Shown: positions 24,838-33,456 of the stretch, in pieces | Position numbering within the stretch: the stretch's first letter is position 1 | How the letters are laid out: each line of letters begins with the position of its first letter | Source: Gemmatimonadota bacterium | GTDB lineage: Bacteria > Gemmatimonadota > Gemmatimonadetes > Gemmatimonadales > Gemmatimonadaceae | Length of the DNA stretch: 64,000 nt | Assembly (NCBI GenBank): GCA_020161135.1 | Contig: JAIUOB010000002.1 | Coordinates: forward strand, 558,001 to 622,000 | Direction: 5' to 3' | Translations under genes and position numbers: made by a program | The notes under the pieces: model-generated | Seen by the model: only the letters and a program-made list of their open reading frames with translations | Told to the model about the DNA's origin: nothing | Database searches by the model: none

Positions 24838-25376
24838 GCGCGGTGCCTGCGTCACGACTGCCGCTCGTGCTGGTGGCCGCCGTGGCCGAGAACGGCGTCA
24901 TCGGTGGCGACAACCGACTGCTGTGGCGGCTGTCGTCCGATCTCAAGCGGTTCCGCGCGCTGACCATGGGCAAGCCGCTCATCATGGGGCGGCTCACGTT
25001 TCAGTCCATCGGTCGGCCGCTGCCCGGACGCGAGACGATCGTGCTCACACGCGATGCCGCGTTCCAGGCCAGCGGCGCGCATGTGGCAGCGTCGCTCGAC
25101 GACGCGATCGCGCGCGCCACGGTGTGCGCGCAGACGCTTGGGGCAGACGAGATCATGGTGGTGGGTGGCGGCGACGTGTACCGCCAGGCCATGCCGCACG
25201 CCACACGACTCGAGATCACCGAGGTGGCGCTGTCGCCCGAGGGCGACGCGCACTTTCCCGTTATCGACGCGCAGGCATGGCAGTTGGTGTCACGCGAGTC
25301 GCAGGTGCAGGGCCCGGGCGACGAGGCGGCGTTCGCGTACTGCGTGTACGAGCGGATGTCGGCCTCGCCGCCATGA
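24834..25376 (+). CDS. folA: Dihydrofolate reductase
   Basis: 180 aa, GTG start with a 4-nt GTGA overlap with thyA. DHFR motifs: [60 protein letters not shown], and the NADPH-binding [14 protein letters not shown]. It reduces the DHF made by ThyA. Its stop overlaps the following ATG (ATGA), continuing the coupled chain. Confidence 0.96.
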   Translation: MSAVPASRLPLVLVAAVAENGVIGGDNRLLWRLSSDLKRFRALTMGKPLIMGRLTFQSIGRPLPGRETIVLTRDAAFQASGAHVAASLDDAIARATVCAQTLGADEIMVVGGGDVYRQAMPHATRLEITEVALSPEGDAHFPVIDAQAWQLVSRESQVQGPGDEAAFAYCVYERMSASPP

Positions 25377-25957
25377 GCGCCGTCACGGTCGTCCCGTACG
25401 ACCCGAGTTGGCCCGACACCTTCGCGCGCCTGCACGCGCTGGTGTGGCCCGCCGTGCAGCACGCGTCGCTGCGCCTCGAGCATGTCGGCAGCACCGCGGT
25501 GCCCGGTCTCGCCGCCAAGCCGGTCATCGACGCGACCATCGTCGTGGCGTCGCCGCGTGACATCCCGTTCGTGGTGAAGGGGCTCGTGACGATCGGCTAC
25601 GCGCACCGCGGCGACCTCGGCGTCCCCGGTCGCGAGGCGTTCCGCGCGCCGGCGTCGTCACCGCTGCCCGCGCATCACCTGTACGCCAGCCCGCGCCACA
25701 GTGTGAGCCTGCGCAATCACCTCGGCCTGCGCGACCACTTGCGTGCGCATCCGGAGGTGGCGGCGGCGTACGGCGCGCTCAAGGTGTCGCTCGCGCAGCA
25801 GTTCCCCGACGACATCGACCGCTACATCGCCGGCAAGACCGCGTTCATCCTCGATGTGCTCGCGCAGGTCGGCCTCTCGGCCGAGGAGCTTCAGGCCGTC
25901 GGCGAGGTCAACGGCGCGTCGGGTTCCGGCGGCGGCGGCGGCGCGGGCGCGCGGTAG
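25373..25957 (+). CDS. GrpB-family (UPF0157) protein, nucleotidyltransferase fold
   Basis: 194 aa from ATG 25373, overlapping the folA stop. GrpB signatures: VVPYDPSWPDTFARL, LRLEHVGSTAVPGLAAKPVIDATIVV, HHLYASPRHSVSLRNHLGLRDHLRAHPEVAAAYGALK, IDRYIAGKTAFI. The GSTAVPGLAAKPVID block is the degenerate polymerase-beta nucleotidyltransferase signature. Last gene of the acyltransferase-thyA-folA-grpB run; its final 67 bp overlap the convergent rsmD gene, giving a Gly/Ala-rich tail. Confidence 0.9.
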   Translation: MSAVTVVPYDPSWPDTFARLHALVWPAVQHASLRLEHVGSTAVPGLAAKPVIDATIVVASPRDIPFVVKGLVTIGYAHRGDLGVPGREAFRAPASSPLPAHHLYASPRHSVSLRNHLGLRDHLRAHPEVAAAYGALKVSLAQQFPDDIDRYIAGKTAFILDVLAQVGLSAEELQAVGEVNGASGSGGGGGAGAR

Positions 25958-26460
25958 ATCGTCACCGCCGACTCCTCGAACAGCCGCAGCACACCACCAC
26001 GCGGCAGCACGTGATCGGCGGCATGCTCCACCGCCAGCACGCGTGCGAAGTGCGAGCGCTGCCACGTCTCGATGAGGCGGTCGAGCATGCGCGATCCGTA
26101 GGGCGGGTCGGCGAAGGCGATGTCGAAGCGATCGGTGGGAATGGTGGCCGCAAACGGCAGCGCATCCTTCTTGAACACCTTCGTCTTCTCGCGCACCCGC
26201 AGCGCAGCGATGTTGGCCTTGAGCGCATGCAGGCTCGACGGGCCGTACTCCACGAAGTCCACGTAGCGCGCACCGCGCGACAGCGCCTCGAGCCCCAGCG
26301 CGCCCGTCCCGGCGAACAGGTCGATGACGCGCGCCTTGGGGAGGTCTGCCGTGAGCAGCCCCATGAGGGCGACCCGCACGTGCTCCGCGGTAGGACGCAC
26401 GCGAAAGTCATTGGGGGAAGTGAGGGTCCGCCCAGCCCATTTGCCGCCGACGATGCGCAT
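25891..26460 (-). CDS. rsmD: 16S rRNA (guanine966-N2)-methyltransferase
   Basis: 189 aa from ATG 26460 (MRIVGGKWAGRTL, the standard RsmD start). Methyltransferase motif I VIDLFAGTGALGLEALSRGA and the N2-G/N6-A type catalytic motif FADPPYGS are both present. It methylates G966 in assembled 30S subunits. The C-terminal tail is a proline run antisense to the Gly-rich end of grpB; this unusual 67-bp convergent overlap probably reflects run-on of one or both frames. Confidence 0.93.
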   Translation of the reverse strand: MRIVGGKWAGRTLTSPNDFRVRPTAEHVRVALMGLLTADLPKARVIDLFAGTGALGLEALSRGARYVDFVEYGPSSLHALKANIAALRVREKTKVFKKDALPFAATIPTDRFDIAFADPPYGSRMLDRLIETWQRSHFARVLAVEHAADHVLPRGGVLRLFEESAVTIYRAPAPPPPPEPDAPLTSPTA

Positions 26461-26653
26461 GGGAGGCAATCTAGGTGAGGGTGGGCCGAATGGCGCGATC
26501 ACCGGCGCGCCGCCGTTCGTCACCGCGCACACACCGATGCACCCTGCCGGCGCCCGCCTCGCATCGCGCGTGCGGCAGTCTGCATCGCCGCCGTGTCCAC
26601 AAGGGGCATCCGCCGCCTGCGCGGCGCCGTCCCGACCCCCACCCGCTCGCGCC

Positions 26654-28420
26654 ATGACCACCCGTCCCGTCCGCGTTCGTCGCCACCTTCTCCGCACGGC
26701 ACTCGCGGCCTGCGGCGCGCTCGCTGCCTGGACGCCACTGGCCGGCGCGCAAGGCGCACTCGCGCAAGGCGCACCCGAGCAAGGCGCGCCCGCGCCAGGC
26801 ATCACCGCGCAGGCGGCGTACGAGCATGTGCAGGCGGAGCGCGCACGCGCCGAGCTGCGCTGGCGAGCGCGCGACACCGCGGGCATCGCGATGCTCGAGG
26901 CGCTGCAGCGCTACCTCCAGCGGCCGGACATTCGCGACCTGGCCAACGGCTATCCCTTCCTGGCGAACCGGCGCACCAACATCGCGCTCGACCTGGCGCG
27001 CGCGACGCAACTGCGTGGCAACCGCGTGGTGGCTGCGCGATGGCTGTCCACCGCGCTATCCGATCCGCTGTTCGGCGATCCGGCCTTCGTGAGCCGGGAT
27101 TCGCTGCTGCAGCCGCTGCTCGGCGACAGCGCCGTCGCGCGCGCCATCGACGGCGCACGGCGGCGGGAGACGCGACGCCTGGGTCGCACGCTGCGCTCGA
27201 GCAGCTTCGACGTGGACGATCGGGTGGCTGCGTTGAGCCTCGTGTGGTCGGAGGTGCGTCACAGCTACCCCGACCTCGATCGGGGCGCGATCCCGGTGTG
27301 GGATTCGCTCTATCGGGCCACGATCCCGCGCGTCCGCGACGCGGCGTCGCCGTGGCTGGCGTGGCGCGAGCTGCAGCGCTTCGTGGCGCGGGTCGAGGAC
27401 GGTCACACGAACGTGTATCCCCCCGACAGCCTCGTTGCGCGCCACTGGGTGCGGCCGCCCATCGTGACGCGCCGCATCGACGGGCGTGTGGTCGTCACGG
27501 ATGTGCCCAGCGCGAGCCTGCGCGCACTCGGCGTCACCGTGGGCGCGGTGGTCGACTCGATCGACGGGGAGGCCGTCGAGCCGTACGTGGCGCGGGTGAT
27601 CGCGCCCTTCGAGAGCGCATCGACGCCGCAGGACCTCGCGGTACGGGCGTACGGATACGCCATGCTGCGGGGACCGGTCGATCGTCCCGTCGTGCTGTCG
27701 CTCACGGCACCCGACGGCGCGCGTCGCCGCGTCGTGGTGCCGCGCACGCGGCCCACCGACGTGGTCGCGGGTGCGGTGGTGCGCGACACCATCTTTCCCG
27801 ACGGGATCGGCTACCTGCGTGTCGACGACTTCGGGGCCGACTCGATTCCCCGGCTGCTGCGCGCGGCCGTGCGGCGACTGGCCGGCGCGCGGGCGCTCGT
27901 GGTCGATGTCCGCAACAACGGCGGCGGCAACACCTCGGCCGGCTTCCCGATCCTGCAGGCGCTGGCCGAGCGCCCCTTTCCGCTGTCGACGCAGTGGGTC
28001 CTCGCCTCCTCGGGCTTCTGGCGCGTGCGCGGATTCAACGGCGTGCCCATGCATCTGCCCAGCGGCATGGTCGCACCGGACAGCACGACGCGCATCCGCG
28101 GGCCGGTCGCGCTGCTCATCGGTCCGGCGACGTTCTCCGCCGCCGAGGACTTCGCGGTTGCGTGGCGCAGCATCGGACGCGGCCCGCTCATTGGCGAGGC
28201 CACCGGCGGCAGCACCGGCCAGCCCTACAGCTTCGACCTCCCCGGCGGCGGCAGCGCCCGGGTGCGCACCAAGCACGATGCCGCGCCCGACGGCACCGAG
28301 TTCGATGGCATCGGCGTGCGACCCGACGTGGAGGTGCGTCGAACCCTCGCCGGCGTGCGCGCCGGTCGCGACGAGGTGCTGGACGAGGCGCGGCGTCGCC
28401 TCGGCGGTGGGACGCGATGA
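26654..28420 (+). CDS. S41-family (tail-specific-type) peptidase, secreted
   Basis: 588 aa from ATG 26654, which starts a signal peptide (LLRTALAACGALAAWTPLAGAQ). Directly after the signal are three 15-bp repeats coding (A/E)QGAP-like pentamers (about 26746-26795). A PDZ-like region (LGVTVGAVVDSIDGEAVE) and the S41 catalytic domain follow: IGYLRVDDFGADS, LVVDVRNNGGGN, and GPATFSAAEDFAVAW with Ser495 as candidate nucleophile, then LIGEATGGSTGQP. Expected to cut proteins in the periplasm. Divergent from rsmD. Confidence 0.88.
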   Translation: MTTRPVRVRRHLLRTALAACGALAAWTPLAGAQGALAQGAPEQGAPAPGITAQAAYEHVQAERARAELRWRARDTAGIAMLEALQRYLQRPDIRDLANGYPFLANRRTNIALDLARATQLRGNRVVAARWLSTALSDPLFGDPAFVSRDSLLQPLLGDSAVARAIDGARRRETRRLGRTLRSSSFDVDDRVAALSLVWSEVRHSYPDLDRGAIPVWDSLYRATIPRVRDAASPWLAWRELQRFVARVEDGHTNVYPPDSLVARHWVRPPIVTRRIDGRVVVTDVPSASLRALGVTVGAVVDSIDGEAVEPYVARVIAPFESASTPQDLAVRAYGYAMLRGPVDRPVVLSLTAPDGARRRVVVPRTRPTDVVAGAVVRDTIFPDGIGYLRVDDFGADSIPRLLRAAVRRLAGARALVVDVRNNGGGNTSAGFPILQALAERPFPLSTQWVLASSGFWRVRGFNGVPMHLPSGMVAPDSTTRIRGPVALLIGPATFSAAEDFAVAWRSIGRGPLIGEATGGSTGQPYSFDLPGGGSARVRTKHDAAPDGTEFDGIGVRPDVEVRRTLAGVRAGRDEVLDEARRRLGGGTR

Positions 28421-28489
28421 CGCGCTGAGCGCGGGGAGCGAGGCACCCGTCAGGGTTGCGGGGCGTCGCGTGTGGGCGGACAATCAGGC

Positions 28490-29074
28490 ATGCCCCACAC
28501 CGACTCGCGCGTCACGATCCACATGGCCGCCAGCCTCGACGGCTTCATCGCCCGGGCCAATGGCGCGGTGGACTGGATGGAGACCCCCGACCACTACGCC
28601 GCCGGCGAGACGATGAGCGCCGACGATGCGCGCGCGTTCCTCGCCACCATCGACTGCTAGGTGATGGGGTCGCGCACCTACGAGACGGCGCTCGCCTTCG
28701 AGGCGAAGGGCGCCGGCTGGGCGTATGGTGAGACGCCGGTGGTGGTGCTCACCACGCGCGACCTGCCCCGCACGCGCAGCACCGTCTCACTGCACCGCGG
28801 TGACCTGGCCGCGCTCGTGGGCGAGCTGCGCACGCGGCATCGCACCATCTGGGTGGTGGGCGGCGGCGCAGTGTGCGGCGACTGCCTGCGGCTCGGGCTC
28901 GCCGACGAGGTGCGCTGGTCCATCCTCCCCGTCGTGCTCGGCGCGGGCGTGCCGTTCTTCGCCGGGCTCGACACCGACGTGGCGCTGCATCTCGTCGGCA
29001 CCAAGGCGTACACGACGGGCATGGTGGCGCTGCACTACGAGGTGCAGCACTCGTCGGGAGCCGAGCCAGCGTGA
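28490..29074 (+). pseudogene. RibD C-terminal / DHFR-like reductase interrupted by in-frame TAG
   Basis: One continuous frame from ATG 28490 to TGA 29074 with a single TAG at 28658-28660. Both sides belong to the same domain: VTIHMAASLDGFIARANG before, and VMGSRTYETALAFE, PVVVLTTRDLP, IWVVGGGAVCGDCLRLGLADEVRWSILPVVLGAGVPFF after. In relatives the position after ...TIDC is normally an aromatic residue (Tyr/Phe) followed by VMGxxTYE, so a single TAC/TAT to TAG change would explain it. Family members reduce dihydrofolate-like or deaminated pyrimidine substrates with NADPH; this copy is probably dead unless TAG is read through. Confidence 0.85.
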
Positions 29075-31923
29075 CACCGTTTGGACGACGCGGTTCGCAC
29101 ATCGGCGGCCGGTGGTCGGCTCGCAGCGCGGCGGCCTGCATGACTCTGCTGCTTGCGCCGTCCGTTGTCGATTCGCAGCCGACTCTTTCGCGGATACGCG
29201 ATACGCCGGGCTTTCGCGTCAGCTTCGTGGACACAACGCTGGCGAACGGACTCCGCGTCGTGCTGGTGCCACAGCGCTTTGCGCCGATCGTGTCGGTCTC
29301 GCTGATGCTGCGAGTCGGCAGTCGCGATGACACGCCGGGGCGCACGGGCATCGCGCACCTGCTGGAGCATCTTGCGGGTGACCCCGCGTTCGCATCACAA
29401 CGGAGATTCGGTGGTTGGGCGTCGGGAGGCTTCCTGCCTGGGTTCACCGGCTTCAGCGACACCGGCTACTCGGCGCGCACACCCTCGGCCAATCTCGACG
29501 CGGTCCTGTTCGACTTCGCCGACCTGCTGCAGCGCGAGCACATCGGCGAGATGGGTCTCGAGCGCGGCGTGCGTGGCGTGCTCGCCGAGCATGCTCAGGG
29601 TGTCTACAACCAAGCCTATGGACTCTCCGGCCTCTGCGCGTGGGAGGCCTACTGGCGTGGCATCACACGGTGTCGCTCGCCCGAGGACATCGAGCGCGAT
29701 GTGCGGGCGGCCACCGTCGACGAACTGCGCACGCTGTTCCGGGAGCGCTATCGGCCCGACAACGCCGTGCTGGTGCTCGCGGGTGACGTCGATGCGCCAC
29801 GCGCACTGCGCAGCATCGCCCGCTTCGTGGGTGCACGTCCGGCGCAGCCGATCCCCGCGCGTCGCGCCGCAGCGCCCGCGCAGGTGCGCCCGCAGATTCG
29901 TCTCGCCGTCACGGATCGTCTCGCGACCGCACCACGAGTCGACGTCGCCTTTCGCGGCACGCCGAGCGGCGCCCGGGACTTCGCAGCGGTAGCGGTGCTG
30001 CAGGACCTCCTTGTCGGGAGTGGATCCGCACTGTTGTCCCGCCTGCTGATCGATGAGCGCCAGGTGGCAGCACGTGTCGAGTCGTGGGGCGAGGGCTTTC
30101 CCGGGTCCACCGAGCCCGCGCCGATCGGTATCGGAATCGTGGGCCGCGCACAGGGTCAGCCGGACAGCCTCGAACAGGCCCTCACCAGCGCCTTCTCCAC
30201 GATTGTGAACGAGCGGCTCACGGCCAGACTGGTCGAGCAGGCCAAGGCGCGTCTCGCCCGATCGTTCGTGGAGGAGACGCGGGCGCGCGGCCCGGACGCG
30301 CTGGCCTATTTGCTATCCGAACTGGCGGTGGACGGTCAGACCGCTCGCATCAATGGCTGGGTCGACGAACTCGACGCGGTGACGCTGGCGGACGTGCTGG
30401 CCGCCGCTCGGCGGTATCTGCTGGTGCCGGCGCAGGTCGTGATGCACACCCTGCCCGATAGCGCAGCGCGCGCGCCGGGCACATCCGCGACCATCGTGAC
30501 TGCCACCACGACGACAAGCCCCCAAGCGACGACCACCGCGACCACCTCCAGCCCTGCGCCACCGCGCGCGACCGTTGTCATGCCAGCGGTCGTGTCGCCT
30601 TCCTTCTCGGTGCCCTCGCCAGCGCGGGTGACACTGGCAAACGGCGTGCAGGTTCTGCACGTCGTGGATCCGCGGACGCCCTTCTTCGATGTGCGCCTTG
30701 TGATCCGGCATGACGGCCCGGCCGCCGCGTTGCGGACGTCGCCGCTCGCGGCGGTCGTTCGTGACGTCGTGCCGTACGGCACGGCAACGCAGTCCCGTGC
30801 GCAGCTGCAAGCCACGCTCGATTCGCTCGGCCTTACGCTCGTCGTTGGCCAGGGCGCCACCGACGAAGATGGCCGTACCACGACGTTCCGCATCACCGGG
30901 CTCGCGTCAGAGTTCGAGGCGGCCATGGGCGTGCTTGGTGCACTCGTGCGCGCGCCCGCGCTGCGCGCGGACGACATTCGCGCTGTCATGCAGCAACACA
31001 ACCGCACTGCGGCGACTGTGCCCGGCGATCCCCGTGCCTTTACACAGATGCGCGCGTGGTCACTCCTGAGCGGGACGCGTTCGGCTGGTGCATCGTCGGA
31101 TCTCGCTGCCCGCGCGCCTTCGGCCGACGCGACCCTCGCGGCGCAGGTGCACGCGCTGCACCGCGCGACCTATCGGCCCGAGATCACGTCGCTGGTCGTG
31201 GCAGGGCCCGTCGCCCTGGCTGACGTGCGTCGATGGGCGGAGCGCGCGTTGGGAACCTGGGGCGGGCCATCCGTTGCGACTTCGCGCCCACGATCGACTG
31301 CGATGGGCTGCGATGCCAGAGCGTCGGTGGACACGATGCGCACGGCGCCGCCGGTCGACTCCGAGCGACGCGCCGGTTCAGCGCAGACCACGGTCACGCT
31401 CGCAACCATCATCCCCACGCGCACTGGTGCCGACCACGCGCTGTTGGCTGTCGCCGCCGCGGTGCTTCGTGCGCGCATCGGCGATCGCGCCCTGACCGAG
31501 CGTTGGGTCAGCTACGGCCATCGCGTACAGGTCGCCCAGAGCTCCTGCGCACGCGCCGTCTCGGTGCAGGTGAGCGTGCCCGCAGCGCAGGCCGCCCAAG
31601 CCGTGCGGGCCATGCAGGAGGAGCTGGACGCGCTCGTCACGCGACCGCTTGCGTCGGTCGAGACGGATGTCGCACGCAACGCCGTCGTGATGCTGCGGCT
31701 CAGCGAGTCCGTCACGGCGGCGCGCGTGGTGGACCATGTCGTCGTACAGGAGGTCAACGGCGCGCCGACCTACTGGCGAGACTACGCGGCCACACTGCAT
31801 CGACTCACGAGTGGGCAGTTTGCACAGTTCGCGGCGATGCACCTGCGTCAGGGTCCACGTGCGTGGGCGGTGCTGGGCGATTCTGCGGGCGTGCAGGCGG
31901 CGCTCGACGCGGTGCGGCGATGA
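29071..31923 (+). CDS. M16-family zinc peptidase (two-domain, pitrilysin/processing-peptidase-like)
   Basis: 950 aa from GTG 29071, overlapping the previous TGA by 4 nt; a weak hydrophobic signal (AAACMTLLLAPSVVDSQ) follows. The inverted zinc motif HLLEH is at residues 96-100 and a downstream Glu ligand candidate at E173, the spacing expected for M16. A second M16-like domain begins near residue 515 (VTLANGVQVLHVVDPRTPFFDVRLVIRHDGPAAA) and lacks the zinc motif, as usual for the inactive half. A Thr/Ser/Pro-rich linker (about 470-510) joins the halves. It should degrade peptides in the periplasm. Confidence 0.88.
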   Translation: MTPFGRRGSHIGGRWSARSAAACMTLLLAPSVVDSQPTLSRIRDTPGFRVSFVDTTLANGLRVVLVPQRFAPIVSVSLMLRVGSRDDTPGRTGIAHLLEHLAGDPAFASQRRFGGWASGGFLPGFTGFSDTGYSARTPSANLDAVLFDFADLLQREHIGEMGLERGVRGVLAEHAQGVYNQAYGLSGLCAWEAYWRGITRCRSPEDIERDVRAATVDELRTLFRERYRPDNAVLVLAGDVDAPRALRSIARFVGARPAQPIPARRAAAPAQVRPQIRLAVTDRLATAPRVDVAFRGTPSGARDFAAVAVLQDLLVGSGSALLSRLLIDERQVAARVESWGEGFPGSTEPAPIGIGIVGRAQGQPDSLEQALTSAFSTIVNERLTARLVEQAKARLARSFVEETRARGPDALAYLLSELAVDGQTARINGWVDELDAVTLADVLAAARRYLLVPAQVVMHTLPDSAARAPGTSATIVTATTTTSPQATTTATTSSPAPPRATVVMPAVVSPSFSVPSPARVTLANGVQVLHVVDPRTPFFDVRLVIRHDGPAAALRTSPLAAVVRDVVPYGTATQSRAQLQATLDSLGLTLVVGQGATDEDGRTTTFRITGLASEFEAAMGVLGALVRAPALRADDIRAVMQQHNRTAATVPGDPRAFTQMRAWSLLSGTRSAGASSDLAARAPSADATLAAQVHALHRATYRPEITSLVVAGPVALADVRRWAERALGTWGGPSVATSRPRSTAMGCDARASVDTMRTAPPVDSERRAGSAQTTVTLATIIPTRTGADHALLAVAAAVLRARIGDRALTERWVSYGHRVQVAQSSCARAVSVQVSVPAAQAAQAVRAMQEELDALVTRPLASVETDVARNAVVMLRLSESVTAARVVDHVVVQEVNGAPTYWRDYAATLHRLTSGQFAQFAAMHLRQGPRAWAVLGDSAGVQAALDAVRR

Positions 31924-31967
31924 CTCGTATCTTCACGACACGACACGTCACCTCTGCTTGAACCCGC

Positions 31968-32435
31968 ATGCGCACCCACCTCCTCCGCCTCGCCGCCCAC
32001 AGCACCTGGGCCGACGCCCGCTTGCTGCGCGCCGTGCAGTCCCTCTCCGGTGACGCCACCGCCGTGCTGCGCGAACTCGGTCACATCCGCGGCGCGCAGG
32101 CCATCTGGCTGTCGCGCATCACCGGGGGCGTGCCGCTGCTGGGTGTGTGGCCCACGCTCACCCCCGACGAACTCGCGCAGCATGGTGCGACACTCGACGC
32201 GGCGTGGGAGCGCGTGCTCGAGACGCTCACCGACGACACCCTCGCGCAGTACGTCGAGTACCGCAACCTCGCCGGTGCGGCGCGCCGCACGCGACTGGGT
32301 GACATCCTGCTGCATCTCTTCACGCACGGTCAGATGCACCGCGGCAAGGCCAACGCCGCGCTGCGGGCCATGGGCGCCGAGCCGGTGGGTGTGGACTACA
32401 TCGCCTGGGTGTGGGAACGCGAGGGGGCGGGGTGA
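31968..32435 (+). CDS. DinB-family (four-helix metal-binding) protein
   Basis: 155 aa. DinB/YfiT-type features: an early His in LAAHSTWAD, HIRGAQAIWLSRITG (ligand-bearing helix) and the C-terminal LLHLFTHGQMHRGKANAALRAMG with the HxxxHR pattern. Members bind a divalent metal and often act as thiol-dependent S-transferases; the specific reaction is unknown. Its TGA overlaps the GTG start of the tail-tube-like gene. Confidence 0.85.
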   Translation: MRTHLLRLAAHSTWADARLLRAVQSLSGDATAVLRELGHIRGAQAIWLSRITGGVPLLGVWPTLTPDELAQHGATLDAAWERVLETLTDDTLAQYVEYRNLAGAARRTRLGDILLHLFTHGQMHRGKANAALRAMGAEPVGVDYIAWVWEREGAG

Positions 32436-32887
32436 GTGCGCGCACGCGCTACGACGCGTTCCCGTTCGTCGTGCGCGAGGGCGAGCGGGACGTGGCGGGG
32501 TTTTCCGAGGTGAGCGGCCTGCAACCGTCACTCGGCGACATCGATTATCGCGACGACCGAGTCCCCGCGTCACTGCGACGTGTCGCGACATCGCCGATGA
32601 CGACGCACGTGACCTTGCAACGCGGCATCACGGACGATGCGGCGTTTCAGGGCTGGCTACTGGCCGCGGTGTCCGGCGGCGTACACGACACCCCCGAGAT
32701 GCTGTCCGAGCGCACACGAACGCTTGTGGTGGCGGTGCGCGACGCCGGCGGCGAGGAGGTGGTGCGATTCGACTTGGTTGGCTGTTGGGCCAGTGCGGTG
32801 ACCGGGTCCGCGACCGGCTCGGGGGCAACGGACGCGCTGGCGATCGAGTCGCTCGTGCTGCAGGTGGAGGGGGTCACGCGCACGTGA
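32432..32887 (+). CDS. Phage-tail-tube-like (T4 gp19 / TIGR02241 type) protein, orphan
   Basis: 151 aa from GTG 32432 (GTGA overlap with the DinB gene). The sequence follows the tube protein of contractile injection systems: YDAFPFVVREGERDVAGFSEVSGLQPSLGDIDYRD, then THVTLQRGITDDAAFQGWLLAAVSGG, VVAVRDAGGEEVVRFDLVGCWAS and ALAIESLVLQVEGV. These proteins stack as hexamers into the inner tube. No sheath, baseplate, spike or ATPase gene lies nearby, so it is either a domesticated copy or part of a dispersed system. It is co-directional with a lipoprotein gene 2 nt downstream. Confidence 0.75.
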   Translation: MSARTRYDAFPFVVREGERDVAGFSEVSGLQPSLGDIDYRDDRVPASLRRVATSPMTTHVTLQRGITDDAAFQGWLLAAVSGGVHDTPEMLSERTRTLVVAVRDAGGEEVVRFDLVGCWASAVTGSATGSGATDALAIESLVLQVEGVTRT

Positions 32888-32889
32888 TC

Positions 32890-33441
32890 ATGTCCACACC
32901 AAGACAACTCGCGTGCCCTATCCTGCTGGCGCTCGTGCTGACCGGCTGCGGCAGCGACACCCCGTTCGGGGTGGACGTGCGCATCCCGCCGCGCGACGCG
33001 GCGCCGGTGCAGACCGATGCCCTCAGCTACACGCTGGTGCGCCGGCAGGGGGAGTATCGCGCGCATGTCACGGCGACGCTCACCAACACCACGACCGAGC
33101 CGCTGCACTTCGCCCGGTGCATGCCCGGCAGCACCACGCCCATGTACGGACTGCGTCGCACCGGCCCCGACAGCGCACGAACGCTGTTCAGCGACTGGGC
33201 ATGGGCGTGTGTGGGCGGCGTGCCCACCGGACGCCTGCTCCCCGGGCAGTCGGTGTCGGTTCGCGTGCCGCTGGGCAGTGTGGATCAACCCAACATGTCG
33301 CCGCCGTTGCGCCCCGAGCATCTGATCGGCCGCATGCGCGTGACCTTCGCGCTGTGCGCCGCGGCCGTGAGCGACTCGGACTACTGTGTACCGCTCCCGC
33401 TCCCGCAGCGGGAGTCGAATGCGTTCGTGGTGACGTACTAG
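32890..33441 (+). CDS. Lipoprotein of unknown function
   Basis: 183 aa from ATG 32890, two bases after the tube-like gene. Signal peptide with lipobox LTGC. The mature part is a beta-sandwich-like sequence (YTLVRRQGEYRAHVTATLTNTTTEPLHFARCMPG...YGLRRTGPDSARTLFSDWAWACVGG) with several cysteines (C in FARC, WAC, ALC, YC) that may form disulfides. The pattern resembles proteins that add extra-cytoplasmic Ig-like folds, but I do not recognise a named family. Confidence 0.7.
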   Translation: MSTPRQLACPILLALVLTGCGSDTPFGVDVRIPPRDAAPVQTDALSYTLVRRQGEYRAHVTATLTNTTTEPLHFARCMPGSTTPMYGLRRTGPDSARTLFSDWAWACVGGVPTGRLLPGQSVSVRVPLGSVDQPNMSPPLRPEHLIGRMRVTFALCAAAVSDSDYCVPLPLPQRESNAFVVTY

Positions 33442-33456
33442 TCCACCGCACCACCG

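Noticed and set aside
28490..28660. Selenocysteine or pyrrolysine recoding at the TAG
   Set aside because: Sec uses TGA; pyrrolysine systems are not expected here and the position is aromatic in relatives. A plain nonsense change is simpler.
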